Source of the DNA: Brachypterus glaber
Taxonomy: Eukaryota; Arthropoda; Insecta; Coleoptera; Kateretidae
Length of the DNA stretch: 64,000 bases
Assembly (NCBI GenBank): GCA_958510825.1
Contig: OY294047.1
Span: 3,534,001-3,598,000, forward strand
Reading direction: 5' to 3'
The translations under genes and the position numbers were made by a program. Shown in pieces: positions 1 through 11,274 of the stretch. Below the pieces are notes generated by a model that saw only the letters and a program-made list of their open reading frames with translations, was not told where the DNA came from and ran no database searches. Each line of letters starts with the position of its first letter. Positions within the stretch are counted from its first letter, which is position 1.

Positions 1-45
1 TAAAAGTAAATAGTTAAATAAAAATTATTTTATATATGTTTTTAG

Positions 46-173
46 CTTTCCTACCGGCTATGGTAAACTCAGCCATACATGTTTTAATGTATTCCTACTA
101 CGGCCTATCAGTCTTCGGTCCAAATGTTACTAAATACCTTTGGTGGAAAAAGTATTTGACTATTTTGCAAATG
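46..173 (+). CDS. ELOVL gene, first visible coding exon
   Basis: The acceptor is tttttag at 39-45, and the donor after position 173 is gtaagt. The exon opens with two bases that finish a codon from an upstream exon, then 42 full codons. It encodes the HxxMYxYY signature helix and the WWKK loop. Confidence 0.93.
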
Positions 174-3044
174 GTAAGTAAAAATTAAATTAAACTAGCT
201 ACCCTGTAAAAAAATGAATTTATAGATCTCGCGGTCATTCGTTCCTCTATTGGACATCTTGTGATCCGCTTTACCCCAGATTACGGTAACAAGTTCCAGA
301 TTTTACACTTAAAAAAAATGTGTAAATTTACATGCTAAATAAGAGGTAATATGCTGTCAAGTAGGTGCACGTAAAATTTACAAGTTAAATCTCGTAAATT
401 TTACGTCCACCTACTTGGTAACATATTACCTCTGATTTTACATGTAAATTTACACATTTTTTTGTAGTGTAGGCTGTAAAACAAGAAAAATCCCTAGATT
501 TCCTAGTTTTTGACAATTTATTTAATAATAAATCGGTGATCGTAACCTAATTCATGTCAGTGAAAATGTATATTTTTAATTTGTAACCTAAATTATATGT
601 ATATTATAATTGTGTAATGTCTTTTATCCAATACATACAGCTTTATTTTAAATAGATAAACTCAATAATAACCCCCGCGTGGCTTTTACTTTATTGAGTG
701 GATAATTATTTATTTTACCCACTCAACTGTCACTTGTCAAATTATTTTCTTGTAAATGTCATTAAAATTTTTAATAAAAATATGAATTCCTAAGCTATTT
801 ATTGGATAAAACTTTGTATGGCACTCATGGGTAAACCGATATTGCCCTCTCGAAAATTAACCTGCTTGGCTGACGCCTCGGTTAATTTTCTAATGGGCAA
901 TATCTTACTTTACCCACTAGTACCATTAATAACTATTGTGTTATTTATGACTAGAAAGTGAAAGATGTCCCATTATATGTATCATTCATCAAATATTTCT
1001 ACAACATGTTATTTAAGTCCGTAGATTATAATAGCGAAATTGTTTCTAACAATAAAATTAACGTGAAGGTGATTATAAGCTTTTTGATTATTTTATAATA
1101 AACCACTTCACTATAAGAAGTTCAGACGTTTAGAACCATGAATGAATTTTCAAACTGGATTTATTTAATATTTTTACACTTTTAGATCCAGTTCACCTGT
1201 GCTTTAGTTCTGGGCATCAATGGAATCCGAACTGGTTGTGATTTTCCATTGTGGATGCACTACACTCTGATCATTTACATGATGTCCTTTATTGTTCTTT
1301 TCGGAAACTTCTACATAAAAGCTTATATGGAAAAGGTTAGTTAAATTTAAACGACTATGTACAGTTGGACCCACAAAAAACGCAAGATTTAAATATGCTA
1401 ACATGTCAATTTTACTAGTTATTTTATAGTTTAAGTAAGATTTTAAGAAATAGGTTAGATTAATTTGACAATTAATTGTCAGTTTTTTCAAAGTTTGTTA
1501 CAGAAAATGCATGCGAATAATGTCGAATATTAAAAAAATAATAATAATAAATAATAAACTGAAAAAACATTTAGAATATTTAATCAAATCAAAAATTAAA
1601 ACACATTATTTAGTAACTCTTATGAAAAAATAAAAATTTCGTTTAAAAAAAGGTTTTTCCGGAGGTTTTTTTCGCTTTTTTAATCTTCGAACTATCGATG
1701 CGGCGACGGGCGATAGTTTTTGACCCAGGAAAATTTGTATTGTTTATAGCATGCACCGCTTCTTGTATATGGTATTCTCTCAAATAATTAAGTAAATTTT
1801 CTTCCTGTATTTCATTTGATATCTTCTTTCTTTCCGAGTCTGCACGCCCTTTCCTCCCCCATCTATTTTTTCTTCAATCTTAACCATTATTCTTTTTTCT
1901 ATGATCTTAACACAACTCTCCGAAACACTAAATAACCTTGCCACAATTAAAGGTCTCTATAGAGATCACTATCCACAATCAATTCTTACATCCTGCTTCC
2001 AATATACTAATAGTTTGAGATTTCTTAACATTTCTTAACGCATTTCTAATTACTTTATAATAATTATAAGTAATTTTGACAAATATTGTCAACATGACAA
2101 TGGCTTTGTTTGTATTGTAATTATTGAATTTACGCAACTAAATTTTCAATCTTGTTTTTTTTTCGGATTCAACTGTACAATAATGTACCTCACGGTGAGC
2201 ATGGACCTACTTTTAATCAGAAATGTAATCAATCTTGGTTTTTTCTTCAGAAATTGATTTAAGGACATCCCCTAATTATTTTAAAACGAAAACAAGCATC
2301 GTGGCGCTTTTTAAGAAAATCAATTTTCATTTGTTTTTATATTTTTTTCAGTGTATGTTTAATTTTTATTACTGATATCGAAAGAGTTTATTTCTTTAAG
2401 CAATTTTGCAAAATGTCTTTCTTTTTTTCATTTGTTTCTGAGATCTTTAAAATCAAAGACAAGACAAAACTCATTTTTTAATCAAGTCTTCCATTGTATG
2501 GCTCCAGGCTAGTAACTGGGGGGTGCTAGGGGGTGCTGAGCACCCCCTGGGATGATTTTGAGCATCCCCTTGCAAAATAAGCTCTAAGCGCCCTCACAGG
2601 GGGTGCCCAAGTCCACTTAGTAAAGGGAAACTGGTCAGTAAATTGTTTACTTGGGAAAATTGGAAAGGTTGGAAATTTTTCAGATGTAAGGACCTTTTTT
2701 TTAATCATCAAAATTTTATCAGGGGTAGTAAAGCTTTTTTTGAGTTGGGAATTTTTTAGAGGTGAGGATCTTATTTTAGTCAGAAAAATTTCACGGTCAG
2801 AAGTAAAGCTGTTTTTTGATTTGGAAAATATAGGTTTTTTACTTTTTTTATTTTATAATTTCAAAATTAAAACTTGTAATTGAATCATGATTTGTTGTAG
2901 TCCTGAAGATATATTAAACTTTACTGATATTTCTTTCTTCTGCAGGGCAACCAAGTGTTCTTCGGCGCAGATCTAGGATGTGGACAAGGAAATACCTATC
3001 TCACGAAATCAGAATTAAAGGAGGGTACAAAGAAGATCAATTAG
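46..3044 (+). CDS. Very-long-chain fatty acid elongase (ELOVL/ELO family), 3' part, exons 46-173, 1186-1335, 2946-3044
   Basis: Membrane enzyme of the ER that carries out the condensation step (malonyl-CoA plus acyl-CoA) of very-long-chain fatty acid synthesis. The visible part is 124 complete codons in three exons joined at AG/GT sites, with phase 0 at both visible junctions. Exon one carries the family signature [10 protein letters not shown] followed by WWKKYLT. Exon two encodes a hydrophobic pair of segments (FTCALVLGI and a stretch around [14 protein letters not shown]) ending in FYIKAYMEK, typical of the last ELO membrane helix. The last exon is polar and ends KKIN, a KKxx di-lysine ER-retrieval signal. 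The catalytic HxxHH box and the N-terminal helices must lie on upstream exons outside the window, so the start cannot be given. Insects have many ELOVL paralogues; it looks closest to the ELOVL4/7-like group, but the exact paralogue cannot be decided here. The family call is firm. Confidence 0.95.
304..471. repeat. 168-bp foldback (hairpin MITE) in ELOVL intron
   Basis: The two arms are inverted copies. The left begins TACACT and contains TGTGTAAATTTACATG; the right contains CATGTAAATTTACACA and ends AGTGTA. The centre is CAAGTTAAATCTCG. It lies in the intron after the first visible exon. No second copy was noticed in the window. Confidence 0.8.
621..936 (+). mobile_element. CCCGCG-family MITE, copy 1
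   Basis: Shared with 7515-7830 (inverted) and 28531-28803. Landmarks are ATCCAATACATAC, AATAACCCCCGCGTGGC, a central hairpin around AAATTAACCTGCTTGGC, and TTTACCCACTAGTACCA at the end. Non-coding, 316 bp, in the ELOVL intron. Confidence 0.85.
1186..1335 (+). CDS. ELOVL gene, second visible coding exon
   Basis: Exactly 50 codons, phase 0 at both ends. Acceptor tttttacacttttag, donor gttagt. It encodes [10 protein letters not shown] and a second hydrophobic helix, ending AYMEK. Confidence 0.93.
1336..2945 (+). other. ELOVL last intron, nothing recognised
   Basis: A 1.6-kb AT-rich intron with GT-AG ends. I see no ORF with family resemblance and no repeat shared with the rest of the window. A short hairpin (AACTATCG...CGATAGTT) lies near 1687-1719 and a run of GGGGGTGC-type words near 2518-2610. 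Confidence 0.6.
2946..3044 (+). CDS. ELOVL gene, terminal coding exon with stop
   Basis: 32 codons plus TAG. The acceptor is tctgcag. The tail is polar and ends KKIN-stop, a KKxx ER-retrieval motif as expected for this ER enzyme. Confidence 0.9.
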   Translation, partial: GNQVFFGADLGCGQGNTYLTKSELKEGTKKIN

Positions 3045-3299
3045 TTGCGAACTTAGCCACAGGAATTGCATTTTATTGTATATTGTAGTAATTTTAAAAC
3101 TAATGAGGTAGTTGCCATACTTAAATTAGTAGCAAAAAAAATGCAAAAAATTAAGATACGACTGGTATAATTTTTATTAAACTTGGTTTCCAAAGATAAA
3201 ATTAGAACATTTCTGGGAGATCACGCCGTAACAATCAAAATATATTTGGTTTGATTATTAGAAAAAAGCAATTGATCAATAATTTTTTAACGGTTAAAT

Positions 3300-3305
3300 A
3301 ATAAA
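3300..3305 (+). promoter_or_regulatory. Candidate poly(A) signal AATAAA for the ELOVL gene
   Basis: A canonical hexamer about 255 nt after the TAG stop. In sequence this AT-rich the word is common by chance, so this is only a candidate. Confidence 0.35.
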
Positions 3306-3363
3306 AATGTTATATTTCTCTTTATCTCAAGATTCTTGAGTCAAGAAATCTTAATAGTATATT

Positions 3364-3484
3364 AAAGTACTAGTTTCATAACATACGTTTTTAGCGCACT
3401 AGTACAAGTTTAGAAAACGAGCCGCTTGGGGTGAGTTTTCTAAAGTACTAGTGCGCTAAAAACGTGTTATGAAACGAGTGCTTT
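3364..3484. repeat. 121-bp perfect-looking foldback
   Basis: Inverted arms: AGTTTCATAACA, ACGTTTTTAGCGCACTAGTA on the left and TACTAGTGCGCTAAAAACGT, TGTTATGAAAC on the right, with a short GC-rich loop (GAGCCGCTTGGGG). Confidence 0.8.
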
Positions 3485-3490
3485 ATACAA

Positions 3491-3873
3491 TTTTTTCTAT
3501 TTTGCTCTAAAATTTAAAAAACTTACATTTAAATTGATGACTGATTTAGGGATTTTTGTTTTAGGTTGGCATTACAGTTTACACTATGTTTAAAAGTCTA
3601 AGAACAATAGATATTTTGATATATTTTACAGTCATCTCTTCTTTTTTCACTGCAATTAACCAGTCCACAATTTTAACACGGTAAAAAATAACCCAAACAC
3701 AAAATTTTCTAAAAAATTAAACTTTAAATCGACATTGACGCAACGCACGCAAAACGTTAAGAGATATGTTGCTAACCCAACAGAATAAAAAAATGGAGAC
3801 CTCTTATGGGCCTATAAGAACACGCAAAATGCGTGTGATTATGAGCTTATAATAGTCGCAAAATAGAAAAAAG
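3491..3873 (+). mobile_element. TTTTTTCTATTTTGC-ended repeat, copy 1
   Basis: Bounded by inverted TTTTTTCTATTTTGC and GCAAAATAGAAAAAA. The interior (TGACTATAAAATATATC on one strand, the CCTATAAGAACACGC block) recurs inverted at 12499-12810, so the two copies define one family. Non-coding. Confidence 0.75.
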
Positions 3874-4231
3874 AAATTAAACACGCTGTAGGATCTTTAA
3901 TAATCAATATTTTTAAATACAATTTAAAATTTGTCAATAAAGGTTTGCATAGATATGAGTTATCTTGAAATAAGTTTACACATATAAAAAAAAATATCAA
4001 AAAATAATACTGCCTATTAAATCTTGAATAAATTGTAAATGGTATCCGAAATTAGGCGGCTTTCCTCTAGTATAAGGGGTGAAGTAAGGTGCAAAGATAC
4101 TAAGAAGTGGAAAATATAAAATTATAAATTAAGAGATACGACCTTCTTGCTTAGGACAGCAGTATATATCAGTTATGTTTTTTTAGTTTTTTATATTTAT
4201 TTTTTCATTTAGTTTTTATAACGTTAATACT

Positions 4232-4358
4232 ATTGAAAATGACGGTTCTGCGCGTGTATACCTAAATGGTGCATAAACCGGACTTGAGCGGATGAAATTC
4301 ACCCACTCAAGTCCGGTTTGTGCATCATTTATAACCGCGCAGACCCGTCATTTTCAAT
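4232..4358. repeat. 127-bp foldback
   Basis: Arms are ATTGAAAATGACGG / CCGTCATTTTCAAT with inner matches ACCGGACTTGAG / CTCAAGTCCGGT. A small hairpin MITE or its remnant. Confidence 0.8.
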
Positions 4359-5062
4359 GAAGCTATATTATAATATGGAGCTCTTACTTCCAAAAAGTTG
4401 TTTTTAATAATTATTATCTATTTATAAAATTTTAAAAAGCATGTTAACTACCCCATTGTTAAATTTTAATCGTGCTCTTCCTGACTCGATAATTAGCGAG
4501 AATTTTAAAACGATTTTTTTTACTGTGTATTTATGTTGACAGAATTATACAAATATACTAAAAAAATGATAATTATAATTACCTTAAGGTAAGTAAATTT
4601 ACAAAATCTGTAATACAGACTGCAGTACTATTATCTAACGCAATAAAAGTTAAAAAAAACTTTTATCATTAAGATGGCAAGATAATTCGTGGCATTTTGG
4701 ACAATATTGAACATTAGAGGAGTTTTACTAGTTTCAGCCTTATTTGGTATCATTATATCACCACAGCATAATATGCTTTGTATTTAAAAAGAAAAGAAAA
4801 ATATAAATAAAACAAATTTAAGCTGAATTCTAAGAAAAAACTGCATTTTTACTTAACATAAAACGCATCAAAACTATGTTGTATGTTTGTTCCTAATTTT
4901 GGGCTTTGACCTTTTAAAAATATAGGTATTCCTACTGTAACAGTATGTACAATGTTTTAGTATATTTGAATTATTTATGTATTTTTAATGTTATTTGTTA
5001 AGTTGATTTTATTCTAGTTATTTATAAAAATATAAAAACTTTTTATTAAATATAATATAAGT
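4359..5062. other. AT-rich intergenic, nothing recognised
   Basis: Low-complexity AT-rich DNA without a supported ORF or a repeat that I could match elsewhere in the window. Confidence 0.6.
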
Positions 5063-5345
5063 AAGGTGTAGCGTACTTTATTATTGGGCGCCATTTTTTT
5101 CTTTTTTACTCAAAAAACAATTGTGTGAAGTTACCAATCAAACAGAAAAGTATTTCATGCTCCTCAAGGCCAAAATAAGAAAAAGTCCCCAAATAACGTG
5201 AGGATTTTCCCTTGTTTTGGCCTTGCGGAGCATCAATTTCTTTTTTGATTGTTGTGTAACTTCACACTTTTTTATCTAGACAAAAAAGAAAGAAATGGCA
5301 CCCCAAGCATTTTAGTTTTTCAAAGTTGTTATAGGACGCTACACC
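5063..5345. mobile_element. 283-bp foldback MITE ending GGTGTAGCG
   Basis: Terminal inverted repeats are GGTGTAGCGT at the left and GACGCTACACC at the right. Long inner arms match, including GTGTGAAGTTACCAATCAA / TTGATTGTTGTGTAACTTC and TGCTCCTCAAGGCCAAAA / TTTTGGCCTTGCGGAGCA. Confidence 0.8.
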
Positions 5346-6234
5346 CTAATATAGGTAATATAGCAATATTTAAAAAAGCCATTGTCAATTAAATTTTTTA
5401 AGCACAACGTTGCAACGTTCCAATCAAAAATTTTGCAACTCCGGGTAATTTTAGAAACAAATTCCAATGTTTGTTAAAATATCAAAATTATTGTATTCTG
5501 ATGAAATCTATTATCTCAATTTTTATCGCATATACCTTTCAACTTTAAAATTTAATGCTCATTTTAAGTGGTTAAAAGTTTTTCAATTTCACGAGATTTT
5601 TAGTCACCAACTTTCCAAAAAAAGGGGCTTACAGCTTGTTCTAAAGTTTGCTAATGTTTGGACTTTTAAGTATACGGTTTTTCACATGGACCTTGCTAAA
5701 GTTGGCAGATTTTGAGTTTTTTTTACACCGGACTGCAAACTCTAGCAAGGTCCCTGTACAAAAGTGTATTCTTAAAAAAGTTCATCAACACCGTCAATAT
5801 ATTTTTTTTTTACAAAAGTGATGTATTTGAGATACAAGTTTTAATCAGTCTAGAGTTAAACTCTACTTTTACTTTGACAATATTAGTATCAAAATGTATA
5901 AACAAAATAAATTATTTATAATATTTTTTGTTTTATTTAACCTATAAAATTATAAAAGCGGGAGGGCTTTCGTAAGGTTTCTGTTTGGAGGGAAACGTGT
6001 TAAATAGGATTTTTAATTGGCTTCTTCCTGTGTATAGGGGTACCCCGTAGATGCTGTAGTACTGTCTTGGTGCTTTGGATCATGGATGGTTGGATTATTA
6101 GCCCATATAACTTGATTTAATGTACATTTTATATCTGAACCTAACCTCAAAGTCGGCATGTTTCTCTGGGAAAATTTCTCGATACGCTCTCTATAAAAAA
6201 TTTCATATTCAAACGGATAAAAAATATTTTTTAA
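5346..6234. other. Intergenic, one small hairpin
   Basis: AT-rich sequence with a local hairpin at about 5687-5763 (GGACCTTGCTA...TAGCAAGGTCC). The short ORFs here have no recognisable family. Confidence 0.55.
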
Positions 6235-6600
6235 CCCTTTTGAATTAGTTTGAATTAAAATTTTATTGGGAAAATGTCAAAAAATTTGCAGATAAAAAAG
6301 TTTGGGGTAAAAAAGTGTAATCGCACCACCATTTTGCACGTCCCCGGTTAAAATTACCAAACAAAAATTACATGAAATTATAGCCTTTATCAATGTTAAG
6401 GCATGTGCAAAAATTTGTGACTGTGGTTTATAGGGTTCCAGAAATATTAAATAAAAACTACTTTTTAGATGCACCCTTAGGAGGGTCGTAGCTCCCTTAG
6501 GGCTCAATTCCGGACCAACCTTTATAGGAACTTTTTTTATATTTTTTAACGTAGAATCACCCCTTAAATTTCTCGAACTTATTTCTGAATAACCCTGTAT
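6235..6600 (-). mobile_element. CAGGGTTATTCAG-ended repeat, copy 1
   Basis: An inverted copy of the sequence at 41850-42200. Both carry CAGGGTTATTCAGAAAT, GATTCTACGTTAAAAAAT, GAGCCCTAAGGGAGCT, GGAACCCTATAAACCAC and GCATGTGCAAA. Non-coding; class unclear. Confidence 0.8.
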
Positions 6601-6719
6601 AAAGTAAATTTCAAAGTAATACTTCGATTTGAGTAATCACTCCTCAAATAAAAAAGTTGCATAGATACGTAAATAATTTTAAAAATAAATAGAAAAAATA
6701 AATAAAACAAAAAATAGAG

Positions 6720-6960
6720 AACATTTCCAGGCCAAGTTTACGGTCCTTATTGATTGTGCATCCTAGCGCGGTGGCGCTGTAGTATCAACCAGAGACGCCC
6801 GTCGCGACGGCCAAAACTAACAGTAGACCTGTTGTCGTCTAAATAGCAACGTTTACGTTCGCATGGCCTAAAACACGGAAGTGCCCTTTATCAGTGTTTT
6901 TGAGGTGAACTTCAACTGTTTTCGATTATTCAGCTAAAAATCGGTAAGTTGATTTTTTTT
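6720..6960 (+). promoter_or_regulatory. Candidate promoter / 5' non-coding exon island
   Basis: A markedly GC- and CpG-richer island (GCGCGGTGGCGCTG, CGCCCGTCGCGACGG) in AT-rich surroundings. It contains an initiator-like TATCAGTGTTT around 6889-6899 and, 44 nt further on, a strong donor-like TCG|GTAAGTT at 6941-6950. This is what a TATA-less insect promoter with a short untranslated first exon can look like. No coding exon for it could be identified downstream, so the call is an inference. Confidence 0.3.
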
Positions 6961-7514
6961 TAAATATATAATTTTAACAGAAAAACAGGTTATATGCCCA
7001 ATATGTCCGTTTTCGAATAAATGTGTTTGTTGACATTGGAAACATGCTTTGCTAATACAAGACTAATAGGACTGTTTTTAATTTTGTTTGGAAGTTTAAT
7101 TTAATTATTTTTTAATTTCAGCTTTAGAAAATGCATTTTCTAATGTATTTATCAAAATTTAATAAAAGTTATTTTGAAACAATGTTTAACAATAATTATG
7201 TTGTAAATAAAAACATTTACGCATTAATAATACAGGATATTGCAATGTAGATAATACTGCCTGCATAAGCCAACCCAAGCAACAAAACAGGTAAAAAAGT
7301 GGACAAAAAGTCTGTTTTGTTGCTTGGGAAAGCACCGTTTATTATGTTGTTAAACTATACATATAGTGTAATTAATGTATAGGCATTGGACATTTTTTAC
7401 ATAGTAGCACCTGTGCCATCATGTAAAGTGTTAAAATTATGGCGAAAATACGACAATTTAATGCCTAATTATCAAGTTACAACTGGTATAACAGTAGACC
7501 TCATGTTGTATAAA
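6961..7514 (+). repeat. Old degenerate block, unit 1 of 3
   Basis: Shares GTGTTTGTTGACATTGGAAA, AATACAAGACTAATAGGACT and CTTTAGAAAATGCATTTTCT with blocks at 9640-10146 and 11463-11796. A small hairpin (CCAAGCAACAAAACAG / CTGTTTTGTTGCTTGG) lies at 7274-7328. Confidence 0.6.
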
Positions 7515-7830
7515 AGTTATTTATGGTACTAGTGGGTCTCGAAAATTAACCTGCTTGGCTGCCGCCTCGCAGGTTAATTTTCTCATGGGCAATATCGGTT
7601 AACCCATGAGTGCCATACAAGGTTTTATCCAATAAATAGCTTAGTAATTCATATTTTTATTAAAAATTTTAATGACATTTACAAGAAAATAATTTGACAA
7701 GTGACAGTTGAGTGGGTAAAATAAATAATTATCCACTCAATAAAGTAAAAGCCACGCGGGGGTTATTATTGAATTTATCTAATTAAAATAAAGCTGGTAA
7801 TTGTCTTATTATCTGTATGTATTGGATAAA
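7515..7830 (-). mobile_element. CCCGCG-family MITE, copy 2
   Basis: Inverted relative to 621-936 and nearly the same length. It retains the central hairpin (AAATTAACCTGCTTGGC) and the CCACGCGGGGGTTATT block. Confidence 0.85.
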
Positions 7831-7839
7831 CATCATTAT

Positions 7840-8271
7840 ATTTTTCACAGTATACGGTTGTTTCGAATTTTCAAAAAAAAAAAAAAATCAAAAATCGTCC
7901 TAGACAAAAAATTCTTGGATATAAATTTGTTTCATGAAAAAATAAGCAACTTTTTTTTTGAAATGTCAGTCTGTCTGTCCGTCCGTCTGATGTCACGTTT
8001 TTGTGTGCACGATAACTCAAGAACGAATAATTTGATCGACTTGAAATATTCAGAAAAAAATCAAGTTTTACGAGGGGAAGATCCCTATTGTTTTTAAAAG
8101 TAATCCCCCCAAAAACAAAAAAATAATGGGGGTTAGTTAAACTTTTAAAAAAAGTCCAAACAAAAAAATTATGGGGGTTAAACTTTTAAAAAAATGGAAA
8201 AAAGCTGAAAAAAAATGGCCAAATTTTGCGTTACGTAATACTTGAACGTTCCCTTTACTGTGAATAATATA
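7840..8271 (-). mobile_element. GTCTGTCCG-repeat element, copy 1, left part
   Basis: Contains TTTCATGAAAAAAT, CTGTCTGTCCGTCCGTCTG, GATAACTCAAGAACG and GGGGAAGATCCCTATTG, all shared (inverted) with 36600-37145 and 46540-46925. It runs into ACTTTACTGTGAATAATATA, where the 840-bp foldback interrupts it. The remainder resumes at 9114 (GAATGCGTAGCATTACATA...CACGGCTTG), as in 36528-36572. Confidence 0.7.
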
Positions 8272-9111
8272 CAGTGCGTGCATTAAGTCTGGAATCACCC
8301 GAATAACTTTTTAGTTACAAGTAAAATACAAAAATCCTCAGACAGGTCGATTTATATTTTTAATTCTGAAAATTTTGGTCTAAAAAAAGTTATTAAAATT
8401 GGCACCCCCTTGCACCCTCACCCCCCAACTTTTTTTTTCAAATAGCAACCTACTCCTTGTGATACATCATTAAAAAGGTAATTTAATAAGCTTTCCAACA
8501 GTGTATGATAAAGCCTAATTTGTTAAAGGGTCTATGAAAAAACGCATGTTTTATTTAAACATTGTTTGTGTGAAATATTACGCATAATATGGTAATTGTT
8601 GCCCTATTTCCTACTTGGCACCTTCCTGAGAATCTAAATAAGGTTGTTTTAAACTTATTGTAATATTTTATAACCTGTTGAAAAATGCAATTTTTTTTCT
8701 TTTTATTGACCAATTTTATGTTTACTATTTAATCGATTTTAATCTCGTTTTTTTACTGTCCACTGTCAAAGAGCTGAATGACATCAATTTGAACATTTAT
8801 AGTGAACTAAAGTTATACTTTACATGTCTTTATAATAAACTAAATTGTGCATTTTATCATTAGCCCTTTACCAAATTAGGCTTTATTATACACCGTTGGA
8901 AAGCTTATTAAATTACCTTTCCAACGAAGTGTCACAAGGGGTAGGTTGCTATTTGAAAAAAAAAAGTTGGGGGAAGGGTGCAAATTTTAATAACTTTTAT
9001 TACACCATAATTTGCAAAATTAAAAATAAAAATCGACCTATCCGAGGGTTTTTGTGTTTTACTTGTAACTAAAAAGTTAATCGGGTGATTCCAGACTTAA
9101 TGCACGCACTG
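8272..9111. mobile_element. 840-bp foldback MITE, TIR CAGTGCGTGCATTAAG, TA target
   Basis: Ends are CAGTGCGTGCATTAAGTCTG and its inverse, flanked by TA at 8270-8271 and 9112-9113. Both halves are inverted copies almost to the centre (for example AAGCTTTCCAACAGTG / CACCGTTGGAAAGCTT). The uninterrupted host sequence at 36547-36574 confirms the boundaries. TA target and CAGTG ends fit a Tc1/mariner-type mobiliser. Embedded short ORFs lack family features. Confidence 0.85.
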
Positions 9112-9168
9112 TATAACTGAATGCGTAGCATTACATATCTTCACGGCTTGTTTATTCTCTCAAGGCCC

Positions 9169-9582
9169 AATGGAGCTCTCTACAACTAGAATTATGAAAC
9201 AAAAGACGTCTACCCTATCTCTATCTTATTTGTGCTACACTTTCCAGCCAACCAAATAAATACTGTATTTGTTTTTCATACAACAAATATAGTATTTATT
9301 TGGTTGGCCGGAAAGTGTAGCAATGAGCGGAACGAACGAACATAGCTAATGTGAATCTGTAGAATAAGATAATTCTACTAAAATTTAGATGGCGCCAGTA
9401 ATTTCTTTAATAGGAATAATATAGTTACACTTTTCGCCCGGCCAAGTAAATATTGTATTTGTTCAAGACAGAACAAATACAGAATATGTTTGGTTGGGTG
9501 GAAGTGGGAGTGTATGTATGTCTTCTATCCTTTTTGGGTAGAACTTTTGTCCCTGTCTAATCTAAAGGGAGAAGTCGCCATT
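9169..9582 (+). mobile_element. Double-hairpin MITE, copy 1
   Basis: A 414-bp element ending AATGGAG and CGCCATT. It contains two separate inverted-repeat hairpins. The first has arms GCTACACTTTCCAGCCAACC / GGTTGGCCGGAAAGTGTAGC; the second has arms ACACTTTTCGCCCGGCC / GGTTGGGTGGAAGTG. Five copies lie within 12 kb. Confidence 0.88.
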
Positions 9583-9639
9583 ACAATTATAATAATTATT
9601 ACTGCTTTTGAAGTAAAATTCAAAATAAAATACAAATTT

Positions 9640-10146
9640 ATTTAATTTACAATAGGTTGCATGCCCCATAAATCTGTTTTTGAATCAACGTGTTTGTTTA
9701 CGTTGGAAACATGCTTGGTTAATACCGTGGTTTATACAATTGTATTGTTTTTAACTTAGTTTGGAAGTTTTAATTTCATTATTTTCCAATCCTAGCTTTA
9801 GAAAATGCTATTTTCCAATCTAAATGAAGTTTATTATTAAAAATATGTTATAGATAATAACAATTGCGCATTGAAATACCAAACATAAGTCTAAATTAGA
9901 TAATAAAACTATGCCTTTGATAACTATCTAACCTAGCATATAGCGACTTTTAATTTACCATAACAAAAGGAGAACTAGTGGACTGCTTAGGGGTTGTAAA
10001 CAAGGATGTAGAAGGGAAAAAAAGGGATATCACTAACCTTGGTTTTGATGCTGATGGATTTTCTTGTGTACAAGTGGCTTCTTCTTGATGTTATCCTCCC
10101 TATAAAATACTGCCTGTATAAGCAAAACTGCCGTATCTTATGTTAC
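9640..10146 (+). repeat. Old degenerate block, unit 2 of 3
   Basis: Diverged copy of 6961-7514: GTGTTTGTTTACGTTGGAAA, CTTTAGAAAATGCTATTTTC, ACTGCCTGTATAAGC. See the finding on the triplication. Confidence 0.6.
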
Positions 10147-10529
10147 AAAACTATACCTTCCCAGCAAACCACCGTACGATAATCGGCATAAATAATTATT
10201 GGCCCATTGCTGGCTTGCCGATTATCGGCTAGCCTGTAAAGGACCGATCTGTGGCCGACGATACAACGCCAATTTAAAATATGATCTTGCGTAGAAGGAG
10301 AAGAAGTCAAGACGCATGCGCAAGTTTTGCGCGGGTTGTGTTCTTAGGGCCGTTTGAGTTGCTATGCTCCGAGAGCTTCAACTCAAACTGGCCTCTTGTA
10401 TTGTGATTTTGCTGCGTCAGTGATAAAGTTCATTAATGAAAATTTTCTGTGGCATGTGTTTATTTACAATTCTTAATAATGATTTTTGAAGATAAAAAGT
10501 AAGTAATTACATTTTTTTATTAAATACTA

Positions 10530-10940
10530 AATGGAGCTCTCTACAACTAGAATTATGAAACAAAATACGTCTACCCTATCTCTATCTCATTTGTGCTACA
10601 CTTTCCAGCCAACCAAATATATACTGTATTTGTTTTTCATACAACAAATACAGTTATTTGGTTGGCCGGAAAGTGTAGCAGTGAGCGGCACGAATGAACA
10701 TAGCTAATGTGAATCTCTAGAATAAGATAATTCTACTAAAATTTAGATGGCGCCAGTAATTTCTTTAATAAAATAAATATAGTTACACTTTTCGCCCGGC
10801 CAAGTAAATATTGTATTTGTTCAACAAAGAACAAATACAGAATTTGTTTGGTTGGGTGGAAGTGGGAGTGTATGTATGTCTTCTATCCTTTTTGGGTAGA
10901 ACTTTTGCCCCTGTCTAATCTAACGGGAGAAATCTCCGTT
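10530..10940 (+). mobile_element. Double-hairpin MITE, copy 2 (nested)
   Basis: Same structure as 9169-9582; its right end reads CTCCGTT rather than CGCCATT. The upstream hairpin has lost part of one arm. It lies inside the CCCAGCAAAC-ended element, so it inserted later. Confidence 0.87.
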
Positions 10941-11274
10941 AACAATTAATTCACTTGCATTTAAGTCGCATTTAAGATCCCAGGGCGGGAAAGAAGCTCG
11001 TTAAGGTTCCGTAGGTACTAAAATATAAAAACTTATTCAGAATAATATTCTAAAACGATCGATATTATCGTTCTTTTTTATGCCATGGTAAAATACTGAT
11101 CCAACCTCCAACAAAATAATACTTTTCCCTATAGTTCATTACAAAGGTTTTTTCAAAAAATAAAAAAAAACATCGAACCATTTTTTTTAATACCTAATAA
11201 AAGATCTAAAGATCTTTTCGTGAAAAACAAAAAAAAATGAAAAAACAAAATTTTTCGAAAAAAAAAGCCGGCTA

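Noticed and set aside
1204..1491. A 95-codon minus-strand ORF
   Set aside because: Antisense shadow of the elongase exon 1186-1335 extended into the intron.
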